5,002 bases of DNA from Nitrososphaera sp. Lineage in GTDB: Archaea > Thermoproteota > Nitrososphaeria > Nitrososphaerales > Nitrososphaeraceae. Positions 1 through 5,002 of the stretch are shown piece by piece. The translations under genes and the position numbers were made by a program. Under the pieces are notes generated by a model. It did no database searches and had not been told where the DNA came from. It was given only the letters and a program-made list of their open reading frames with translations. The DNA lies in the NCBI GenBank assembly GCA_022545875.1, contig JAKEIF010000283.1:1-5002 (forward strand), read 5' to 3'. How positions within the stretch are numbered: the stretch's first letter is position 1; the number at the start of each line of letters is the position of its first letter.

Positions 1-497
1 CAGAGCAGCAAATCCAGTTTGGGGAAAAGGTAGCCGGCCTAAGGGACTTTAACGAGACGTTCGAGCTTGTCAAGTCAGCAGTTCTGCAAAAGTTCAGAAT
101 GCATAGGGCTGGCTTGAGCCTGATTCTTCAAATGATGCCGAGTAACCTTGGCGCGTATCATATTCTCGGCTCAAACGTAATTGTAATGAACAGTTACCTG
201 CTCGCCGCCGTGAAAAAGATAGCCGGCTCCGATAATGAATACAACTCGTACGTGTTCATGGTGCTCGCCCATGAGTACCTGCACAGCTTGGGCATAGTCG
301 ATGAAAATGCAGTCAGACAAATGACGTTTGAGCTGTGCAGCTGGATGCTTGGAAACGGCCACGCCGCTACAAAGATGGCAAAGGAAGATCCTTCGTCGCT
401 CTATCCTCAACTCAGGTCTCTGATTCAGACCCGGTTCAGCTCTGACTTTCAGCTTGTCGGCAACTTTGACAAGACTAACCAGACATACATTCAGTAG
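1..497 (+). CDS. Putative zinc metallopeptidase-like protein, 5' end outside window
   Basis: The frame is open from the left edge (first full codon at 3) to a TAG at 495-497, so the true start lies upstream. The ATG at 99 is probably internal, because the preceding codons read as ordinary protein (…GLRDFNETFELVKSAVLQKF). Counting from that ATG, HEYLH falls at residues 58-62, followed by G65 and E69. This gives HExxHxxGxxxE: two candidate zinc-ligand histidines, a general-base glutamate, and a metzincin-like glycine with E69 or D68 as possible third ligand. Before it comes a hydrophobic strand plus helix (GSNVIVMNSYLLAAVKK, about 24-40), the usual arrangement ahead of an HExxH helix. No signal peptide or membrane segment is visible in the part present. 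I do not recognise the exact family. It is not archaemetzincin, whose motif continues with a third histidine and cysteines. Peptidase activity is inferred from the motif alone. Confidence 0.72.
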   Translation, partial: EQQIQFGEKVAGLRDFNETFELVKSAVLQKFRMHRAGLSLILQMMPSNLGAYHILGSNVIVMNSYLLAAVKKIAGSDNEYNSYVFMVLAHEYLHSLGIVDENAVRQMTFELCSWMLGNGHAATKMAKEDPSSLYPQLRSLIQTRFSSDFQLVGNFDKTNQTYIQ

Positions 498-505
498 CCA
501 GAAAA

Positions 506-523
506 CTCTTATTCACTTATACA
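506..523 (+). promoter_or_regulatory. TATA-like elements before the coiled-coil/winged-helix gene
   Basis: Two overlapping AT-rich elements are present: CTCTTATTCA (506-515) and CTTATACA (516-523). The first is about 26 bases before the TTG at 536 and would give a leaderless transcript. The second matches the archaeal consensus better but would place the transcript start near 545, inside the proposed gene. They cannot be separated by sequence alone. Confidence 0.35.
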
Positions 524-535
524 TTATCCCGCCCG

Positions 536-931
536 TTGGAAGGAGAGCTGGAAAGCAGAATCAGCGATATCGAACGAAGGCTATCAAAACTTGAGGCTGC
601 ACTGATAGGAACGCAATCGGTGACACCCAGATACAATGATCTCGAGGCAAAGCTCGTTGAAAATGCAGAGAAATTGAAAACACCGGAGATGATAATTATC
701 TCACTAAAAATCCACGGAAAGCAGACAAAAGAGCAGATAAAGGCCACGCTCCAGGATTGGGGAAAGGTCTATGGGAACTGGTTTGAAGGAGGGAACTTTA
801 ACGGCAGGCTTGTGAAAAAGAACATTGTAAAAAAGGAGGACAAAAACGAGAAAAATGAAGAGTCCTTCTCGTTAACCAAGCGTGGCGACATGCTGGCAGA
901 CGAGCTAATTGCAAAGGCAAATGCATGCTAG
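536..931 (+). CDS. Small coiled-coil / winged-helix-like protein, possible DNA-binding regulator
   Basis: This 131-residue protein uses a TTG start and ends with TAG at 929-931. Residues 1-22 look like a short coiled coil, with hydrophobic positions I9, I12, L16 and L19 in a charged helix, and a second charged helix covers about 32-48. Residues 50-127 resemble a winged-helix fold: a helix (PEMIIISLKIHG), a second helix (TKEQIKATLQDWGK), a glycine-rich turn (EGGNFNGRLVKKNIV), a lysine/glutamate-rich wing (about 99-110), then SFSLTKRGDMLADEL. The 'xLTxRG' pattern near the end is typical of archaeal winged-helix proteins. It starts 38 bases after the preceding gene and precedes abfD on the same strand, but abfD has its own promoter. 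The start is uncertain: the frame is open upstream without an ATG, and a purine-rich GGAAGGAGAG lies just inside the proposed start. The cellular role is unknown; DNA binding is an inference from predicted secondary structure. Confidence 0.7.
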   Translation: MEGELESRISDIERRLSKLEAALIGTQSVTPRYNDLEAKLVENAEKLKTPEMIIISLKIHGKQTKEQIKATLQDWGKVYGNWFEGGNFNGRLVKKNIVKKEDKNEKNEESFSLTKRGDMLADELIAKANAC

Positions 932-980
932 CGGATAATGCTACAGTTTAAAATTTCGCAAAAATTCGAAGCAAAGACGT

Positions 981-994
981 CTTCTTTTTTATTT
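981..994 (+). terminator. T-run terminator candidate
   Basis: CTTCTTTTTTATTT lies 50 bases after the stop of the gene ending at 931. Archaeal RNA polymerase commonly terminates at pyrimidine/T-rich runs without a hairpin, and no strong stem is visible here. It probably separates the preceding gene from the abfD promoter just downstream. Confidence 0.45.
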
Positions 995-1004
995 AATATC
1001 ACTT

Positions 1005-1019
1005 AAGAAAATATAAATA
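1005..1019 (+). promoter_or_regulatory. abfD promoter (BRE/TATA)
   Basis: AAGAAAA (1005-1011) followed by TATAAATA (1012-1019) is a purine-rich BRE-like stretch joined to a near-consensus archaeal TATA box. Its centre is about 29 bases before the ATG at 1045, so the predicted transcript is leaderless or nearly so. The GAGGGG at 1025-1030 is 14 bases from the ATG and would lie upstream of the transcript start, so it is unlikely to act as a ribosome binding site. A strong, separate promoter fits a central carbon-fixation gene. Confidence 0.7.
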
Positions 1020-1044
1020 ACATTGAGGGGCTAAACGTCTTATC

Positions 1045-2568
1045 ATGCCGATAAAGAATGGGGCGGAGTATATCGAAAGCCTCAGAGGCAGAAAGCTCGA
1101 CATCAGGCTTTTTGGAAAGAAGGTCGAGGAGCCAGTCGATCATCCTATGATCCGACCTTCTATCAACGCTGTCGCAGAGACCTACAATCTTGCCGTTGAA
1201 GAGCCAGAATTAGCAAGTGCTACCTCATCGCTCTCCGGGATTCAGGTAAACAGGTTTTTGCATATTGCAGAGAGCGCACAGGATCTTGTGAATCAGAACA
1301 GGATGCAGCGCAAATTGGGCCAGCTGACAGGCACATGCTTTCAGCGGTGCGTCGGCATGGACGCGCTTAATTCTCTTTATTCTACTACCTACGAAATAGA
1401 TGCCAAACATTCTACAAACTATCACAAGCGGCTGACGGATTTTATCAAGATGGTCCAGCGTGAGAACCTTGTCATTGGTGGTGCAATGACGGATGTCAAG
1501 GGGGACAGAAGCCTGTCGCCATCGCAGCAGGAGGACCCAGATCTTTTTGTCCATGCAACTAGGCGTGATGCAAAGGGAATCTACATCACAGGCGCAAAAG
1601 CCCATCAGACCGGCTGCATTAACTCTCACTGGATAATTGTCATGCCCACGATGAGGCTCAAGGGAGAAGACAAGGACTATGCCATAGTTGGTGCAGTGCC
1701 TGTTGATGCTCCTGGAATCACCTACATTTACGGAAGGCAGTCGTGTGATACTAGAAGCATGGAAGAAGGCGACATAGACGCTGGCAACGCGATGTATTCC
1801 GGGCAAGAGGCCATGATAATCTTTGAAGACGTTTTCATTCCAAACGAGCTTATCTTCATGAATGGCGAGCATGAATATGCATCAATGCTGGTAGAGAGAT
1901 TCACCTGCTATCACCGACGCAGTTACGTCTGCAAGACTGGTCTTGGTGATGTACTTATCGGAGCTTCGGCAGCAATTGCTGACTATAATGGCGTCGCCAA
2001 CGCATCTCACATAAAGGACAAGCTCGTCGAAATGACTCACCTCAACGAAACAATCTTTGCTGCAGGAATTGCATCGTCGTATATGGCCCACAAGACGCCA
2101 TCTGGCAACTGGCAGAATAACGACATGCTAGCTAATGTGTGCAAACACAACGTGACTAGGTTCCCATATGAGATCGGACGTCTTGCCCAAGACATCGCCG
2201 GCGGCTTGATGGTCACCATGCCTTCTGAGGCAGAATTTCGAAGCCCGGAAACAGGGCCGCTGCTTGAAAAGTACCTAAAGGGCAGAAAGGGAGTCTCCAC
2301 AGAAAACAGGGTGAGGATACTCAGACTAATTGAAAACATGACTCTTGGGCGCAACGCGGTTGGTTATCTGACAGAGTCAATGCACGGCGCAGGGTCTCCG
2401 CAGGCGCAAAGGATCCAGATCGCAAGACAGAGCCAGATAGAGCAAAAGAAAAAGTTTGCAAAGAGACTCGCAAACGTCAAGGAAGGAGAAGCGACTGAAA
2501 ACCTGCAAGAGCCTTCCGACTATTTTGACAGGATATTCGGTCCAGACAAAAAGAAGTCAAAGAATTAG
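1045..2568 (+). CDS. abfD: 4-hydroxybutyryl-CoA dehydratase (3HP/4HB carbon-fixation cycle)
   Basis: This 507-residue flavin and [4Fe-4S] enzyme, probably cytosolic, dehydrates 4-hydroxybutyryl-CoA to crotonyl-CoA, the key step of the thaumarchaeal 3-hydroxypropionate/4-hydroxybutyrate CO2-fixation cycle. The clostridial enzyme (about 490 residues) binds its cluster with C99, C103, H292 and C299. Counterparts here are C98 and C102 (CFQRCVGMDA), H290 and C296 (CYHRRSYVCKTG). Active-site counterparts by position are T189 (AHQTG), E255, Y294 and K297. GGAMTDVKGDRSLSPSQQ (145-162) and MHGAGSPQAQR (446-456) are also conserved-looking family stretches. The H-to-C ligand spacing is five residues here versus six in the clostridial numbering. 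The tail after about 465 is lysine-rich and charged, and accounts for the slightly greater length. The ATG start is supported by a TATA box about 29 bases upstream. Family assignment is very secure. The related 4-hydroxyphenylacetate 3-monooxygenase fold group lacks these cluster ligands. Confidence 0.96.
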   Translation: MPIKNGAEYIESLRGRKLDIRLFGKKVEEPVDHPMIRPSINAVAETYNLAVEEPELASATSSLSGIQVNRFLHIAESAQDLVNQNRMQRKLGQLTGTCFQRCVGMDALNSLYSTTYEIDAKHSTNYHKRLTDFIKMVQRENLVIGGAMTDVKGDRSLSPSQQEDPDLFVHATRRDAKGIYITGAKAHQTGCINSHWIIVMPTMRLKGEDKDYAIVGAVPVDAPGITYIYGRQSCDTRSMEEGDIDAGNAMYSGQEAMIIFEDVFIPNELIFMNGEHEYASMLVERFTCYHRRSYVCKTGLGDVLIGASAAIADYNGVANASHIKDKLVEMTHLNETIFAAGIASSYMAHKTPSGNWQNNDMLANVCKHNVTRFPYEIGRLAQDIAGGLMVTMPSEAEFRSPETGPLLEKYLKGRKGVSTENRVRILRLIENMTLGRNAVGYLTESMHGAGSPQAQRIQIARQSQIEQKKKFAKRLANVKEGEATENLQEPSDYFDRIFGPDKKKSKN

Positions 2569-2755
2569 ACCTCGTACAAGTCGCTTGTGGGTCCTTGCAG
2601 GCTCCCCCGCGTCATAGTTTCATACCGCGACAGCCCTATATCGCTAGCGATTTCTTTAAAGAGGTATTAATGGTTGGGTTAGTCAACTTTATTTCGAAAA
2701 GGGTTATTTATCGGTTCGACGTCAATAATGTATTCGGTCACGTGGGGTTATGTAG
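2569..2755. other. Intergenic region between abfD and the RPC34-like gene
   Basis: This 187-base gap has no long open frame on the + strand. It contains a perfect 10-base palindrome (TCGCTAGCGA, 2641-2650), a weak inverted repeat (GTTG 2673-2676 with CAAC 2684-2687), a CACGTG at 2739-2744 and the promoter candidate listed separately. On the - strand a frame is open from 2666 to a TAA at 2567-2565, overlapping the abfD stop; see findings. No tRNA cloverleaf or strong terminator was recognised. Confidence 0.6.
2703..2711 (+). promoter_or_regulatory. TATA-like element for the RPC34-like/rlmE pair
   Basis: GTTATTTAT is an acceptable archaeal TATA match in an otherwise mixed-composition stretch, preceded by the purine run GAAAAGG. 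It predicts a transcript start near 2733-2736 and a leader of about 20 bases. A GGGG at 2744-2747, eight bases before the TTG at 2756, could be a weak Shine-Dalgarno element. This is the only good promoter candidate close to the pair; CTTTATTT at 2687-2694 is a less likely alternative. Confidence 0.45.
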
Positions 2756-3157
2756 TTGAAATTAAACGAAGCACAAATTGAAGATTTAACGGGCAAGGTT
2801 TTTCGAACCATAATAAGCAACGGCAAGGACGGAATTTTACAGTCAGAACTGTGGAAGGAATTGGATCTCACGAGCCGTGACGGGTCCCGCGTTGCCATCC
2901 GCCTTGAAAAGCGCTCACTTATACGCCGCGAAAAAATGCTTGAAAACGGAAGGTGGACCTACAAACTGTTTGCAGTAAAACTGCCCGTTGACACTTCAAG
3001 CATTGAAGGGGCGCCATGCCTCACGTGTCCGGTCGAACACATGTGTTCCCTTGACGGAACCTATTCCCCTACCAGTTGCAATTTTCTTGAGAAATGGCTT
3101 GTCACCTCTTTTGAAAGCAACGGTTCTTCTGATCTAAAAAAGACACCTAAAAAATGA
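2756..3157 (+). CDS. RPC34/RPC39-like winged-helix protein with a [4Fe-4S] cysteine motif
   Basis: This 133-residue protein is an archaeal relative of the eukaryotic RNA polymerase III subunit RPC34/RPC39/RPC6. Residues about 5-75 form one winged helix: helices around IEDLTGKVFRTII and QSELWKELDL, a recognition-helix-like SRVAIRLEKRSLI, then a wing GRWTYKLFAV. C88, C91, C97 and C108 follow, as C-x2-C-x5-C-x10-C inside PCLTCPV…YSPTSCNFLEKWL. This matches the spacing and neighbouring residues that I recall for the cubane-cluster tail of human RPC6 (PC-x2-CPV…SPxxC…WL). It is much shorter than the roughly 316-residue human subunit because only one winged helix is present. The TTG start directly follows an in-frame TAG (2753-2755), so no upstream start is possible. 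The tail after 120 is polar and basic. Its stop overlaps the rlmE start (ATGA). Known homologues occur in Crenarchaeota and Thaumarchaeota; a role in transcription is inferred from homology. Confidence 0.87.
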   Translation: MKLNEAQIEDLTGKVFRTIISNGKDGILQSELWKELDLTSRDGSRVAIRLEKRSLIRREKMLENGRWTYKLFAVKLPVDTSSIEGAPCLTCPVEHMCSLDGTYSPTSCNFLEKWLVTSFESNGSSDLKKTPKK

Positions 3158-3759
3158 GACTAGCCGATGCCCGAAAAGACCACTACCGCAAGCTCGCAAA
3201 GGACCAGGGCCTTCGGGCGAGATCCGCATACAAACTACAGCAACTAAATGATTCCTATCATCTTTTGAAGAAAGGCAGTAAAGTAATAGATCTCGGCTGT
3301 GCCCCAGGGGGCTGGCTTCAGATAGCAACAAGGCTGGTCGGCGCTACTGGCAAAGTTGTCGGCATCGATCTCAAACCGGTAGAGCCGGTTGTCGGGGCAG
3401 TCATTATGCAGGGAAACATCGAAGATCCTGAGATGAAGGTCAGGATTTCAGAGACGCTTGGCGGCAAAGCCGATGTATTGCTGTCGGATCTAGCTCCTAA
3501 CGTAAGCGGTGTCTGGGACATTGATCATGCGCGACAGATATCACTGACGCAGACCGCTCTGCAGTTTGGGGGAACAGTACTAAAAGTGGGTGGCAGTGCC
3601 ATATTCAAGGTGTTTGAAGGCGACATGCTCGACGATCTAAAGGCAGAACTGAAACAGAATTTTGGAAAAGTCCAGCTGTCAAAGCCCAGTGCCAGCAGGC
3701 AGGAGAGCAGCGAACTGTATGTGGTATGTATGGACTTCAGACATAATACATCGCAGTGA
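3154..3759 (+). CDS. rlmE: RlmE/FtsJ-family rRNA 2'-O-ribose methyltransferase
   Basis: This 201-residue SAM-dependent Rossmann-fold enzyme probably 2'-O-methylates the ribose of a uridine in the A-loop of 23S rRNA on the large subunit, as bacterial RlmE/RrmJ does. The N-terminal RNA-contacting stretch RARSAYKL leads to K27. The SAM-binding loop is DLGCAPGGW (46-54), followed by GIDL (70-73). The catalytic K-D-K-E set is complete: K27, D112 (LLSDLAPNVSG), K152 (IFKVFEGD) and E187 (SSELYVVC). Length fits the family (about 200-210), with no extra domain such as the TRAM domain of some euryarchaeal homologues. The ATG overlaps the TGA of the RPC34-like gene (ATGA, 3154-3157), and no Shine-Dalgarno is visible, so translational coupling is likely. 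A tRNA-directed, Trm7-like role is the alternative, because sequence alone does not fix the RNA substrate. Confidence 0.93.
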   Translation: MRLADARKDHYRKLAKDQGLRARSAYKLQQLNDSYHLLKKGSKVIDLGCAPGGWLQIATRLVGATGKVVGIDLKPVEPVVGAVIMQGNIEDPEMKVRISETLGGKADVLLSDLAPNVSGVWDIDHARQISLTQTALQFGGTVLKVGGSAIFKVFEGDMLDDLKAELKQNFGKVQLSKPSASRQESSELYVVCMDFRHNTSQ

Positions 3760-3773
3760 AACATTTGAGAAGA

Positions 3774-3779
3774 TTTTTT
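3774..3779 (+). terminator. T-run terminator candidate after rlmE
   Basis: Six consecutive T residues lie 15 bases after the rlmE stop, in an AT-rich stretch. This fits the hairpin-independent T-run termination of archaea and would end the RPC34-like/rlmE transcript before the promoter of the next gene. Confidence 0.4.
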
Positions 3780-3810
3780 GATCAATCCAAATAACCGTTG
3801 ATGAAATCTG

Positions 3811-3820
3811 GTTAAATTAA
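3811..3820 (+). promoter_or_regulatory. TATA-like element for the DUF373 gene
   Basis: TTAAATTAAT is the most AT-rich block of the 102-base gap. Its centre lies about 46 bases before the TTG at 3862, predicting a transcript start near 3842 and a leader of about 20 bases. The surrounding GTTAA…TTAAC is symmetrical, so a promoter for the other strand cannot be excluded, though no gene is seen there. Confidence 0.4.
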
Positions 3821-3861
3821 TTAACAGGTAAGACAATTCTGTATTCAGCTGGCGCTATAGC

Positions 3862-5002
3862 TTGACTCATCCCGAATTGGAAAGAAACACATCGGCCCCC
3901 AAGAGTACAGGCTCCGCAAAAGATGGTGCGCACAGTAGGGTTCTCGTGCTTTGCATTGACAGGGATGACGACATTGGAACAAAGGGTGGGATCGAGACTC
4001 CGATTGTCGGGCGTGACCCTTGCATTAACGCGGCCACCCGGCTGGCTATAGAAGATCCGGAGGACGCCGATTCTAATGCAATTTTTGGCGCAGTCAAGAC
4101 CTATGAGGAACTTGTAAGCAAGGGCTACACCGTAGAGGTTGCCGTCGTCGCAGGGAAATTCAACAGGGGAGTGGAGGCAGACGAGAAGATTAGCCTCGAG
4201 ATAAAGAGCATCTTGGAGAAATACCATGCAGACGGGGCAGTGATTGTTTCAGACGGAGAAGATGACGAGACTGTCCTTCCCGTAATACAATCCCGAGTCC
4301 CCGTTATTTCGGTTCAACGTGTGATAATAAGGCACAGCAGGAGTGTAGAGTATTCATACGCTGTCTTTGGCCGATACCTCAAACTGCTCGCCTATGACCC
4401 GCAGTATTCAAAGTTCTTTCTCGGGGTTCCCGGGGTCCTGCTGGCAGCTGGCGCGCTTGCGGTGGTCTTTGAGGCAGGCAAATGGCTCGCAGCCATCGTG
4501 CTTGCAATACTTGGCGGCGCGTTCATTGTGAGGGCTTTTGATATCGACAAGGCAGTATCTTCCCTTGGCAGGCTGACTCCGACAAGCTTCATCAGGATCT
4601 TTTCGGTAATAGCCGGCGTCCTCATGATCCTGGCATCTATAGCCAATGGATTGTCGAGCATACCTCCTGACATGATACGGCCCGAAATGAACCCCGTAGA
4701 CTATGTCACCAACAGGGTAATCGTTGGAAGCTTTGCCGCCGGGACAATAACTCTGCTCTGGATAGGCATTGCCACGCTAATAGCCGGCGATCTGCTCAGC
4801 AGCTGGTTCAAGGGGAGCTCTAGGACAATGTCTGACATCCTGCGACTCGCTGTGCTGGCGCTGCTATACATCCCTGTGCTCCAGTTTGCGTCAGTCCTGA
4901 CCGAAGGGACCAGCCCGTTCACATTGATATCGTCATTACTCGTGGGACTCGCCGTTTCCCTAGTAGCGGCCACCTTCATCTACCAATACTTTAGGAATAA
5001 AA
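3862..5002 (+). CDS. DUF373 family archaeal membrane protein, 3' end outside window
   Basis: The open frame runs off the right edge after 380 codons from the TTG at 3862. The N-terminal soluble domain carries the family signature VLVLCIDRDDDIGTKGG (27-43), then TPIVGR, a DPEDADSNAIFGAVKTYEEL stretch, and VSDGEDDETVLPVIQSR; these acidic clusters look like a metal- or nucleotide-binding surface. About six hydrophobic helices follow, near 185-205, 208-226, 244-264, 286-312, 328-345 and 354-378. This is the usual DUF373 plan (PF04123, about 370-400 residues), so little is probably missing. The biochemical function of the family is unknown. The start is uncertain: the frame opens after a TAA at 3829-3831 and holds no ATG before the conserved domain. 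TTG at 3862 or 3877 are the candidates; either gives a short polar leader of about 20-25 residues with no signal peptide. Confidence 0.88.
   Translation, partial: MTHPELERNTSAPKSTGSAKDGAHSRVLVLCIDRDDDIGTKGGIETPIVGRDPCINAATRLAIEDPEDADSNAIFGAVKTYEELVSKGYTVEVAVVAGKFNRGVEADEKISLEIKSILEKYHADGAVIVSDGEDDETVLPVIQSRVPVISVQRVIIRHSRSVEYSYAVFGRYLKLLAYDPQYSKFFLGVPGVLLAAGALAVVFEAGKWLAAIVLAILGGAFIVRAFDIDKAVSSLGRLTPTSFIRIFSVIAGVLMILASIANGLSSIPPDMIRPEMNPVDYVTNRVIVGSFAAGTITLLWIGIATLIAGDLLSSWFKGSSRTMSDILRLAVLALLYIPVLQFASVLTEGTSPFTLISSLLVGLAVSLVAATFIYQYFRNK

Noticed and set aside
1225..1872. A 215-codon open frame on the - strand within abfD
   Set aside because: It lies wholly opposite a secure dehydratase gene, has cysteine/histidine-rich unstructured text with no recognisable domain, and is explained as a shadow of abfD codon use.
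2641..2650. Perfect palindrome TCGCTAGCGA
   Set aside because: A single 10-base palindrome without a second copy or clear placement over a promoter is too weak to call an operator.
2569..2660. GC-rich stretch downstream of abfD considered as a tRNA or structured RNA
   Set aside because: No acceptor stem, T-loop (GTTCRANNC) or pairing that folds into a cloverleaf was found.
2739..2744. CACGTG hexamer before the RPC34-like gene
   Set aside because: A six-base palindrome is expected by chance, and E-box factors are eukaryotic.
3810..3824. GTTAAATTAATTAAC symmetric element as an operator or attachment site
   Set aside because: It is only an AT-rich imperfect inverted repeat coinciding with the probable TATA box, with no second copy or integrase nearby.
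3817..4227. Open frames on the - strand opposite the DUF373 N-terminal domain
   Set aside because: The + strand carries clear DUF373 signature motifs through the same bases; the - strand translations show no domain or promoter.

Overview
The window comes from a group I ammonia-oxidising archaeon (Thaumarchaeota/Nitrososphaeria), most likely a soil-type Nitrososphaera relative. Four things point this way. There is a 4-hydroxybutyryl-CoA dehydratase, the hallmark enzyme of the 3-hydroxypropionate/4-hydroxybutyrate carbon-fixation cycle. There is a short RPC34/RPC39-like Fe-S winged-helix protein of the kind known from Crenarchaeota and Thaumarchaeota. There is a DUF373 membrane protein, an archaeal family. 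The signals are archaeal: TATA boxes 25-30 bases before probable transcript starts, weak or absent Shine-Dalgarno sites, frequent TTG starts and T-run terminators. The genus is inferred from gene content and moderate GC only.

Layout: all six recognisable genes lie on the + strand. (1) Positions 1-497 hold the 3' part of a putative zinc-metallopeptidase-like protein with an HExxHxxGxxxE motif. (2) Positions 536-931 encode a small coiled-coil plus winged-helix-like protein. (3) Positions 932-1044 hold a T-rich terminator candidate and a clear TATA box. (4) Positions 1045-2568 encode the dehydratase. (5) Positions 2569-2755 are a 187-base gap with a promoter candidate for the next gene and a short antisense reading frame of unclear status. 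(6) Positions 2756-3157 encode the RPC34-like protein, overlapping by ATGA the RlmE/FtsJ-type 2'-O-methyltransferase at 3154-3759. (7) Positions 3760-3861 hold a T-run and a TATA-like element. (8) From 3862 to beyond the window end runs the DUF373 protein, with an acidic N-terminal domain and about six membrane helices.

How the genes work together: the dehydratase has its own promoter and is a stand-alone central-carbon gene. The RPC34-like and RlmE genes form a translationally overlapping pair, which suggests a link between RNA polymerase function and stable-RNA maturation. The others look like independent units. I see no mobile element, CRISPR array, tRNA, rRNA or defence system. The window reads as ordinary core genome with a few points worth checking.
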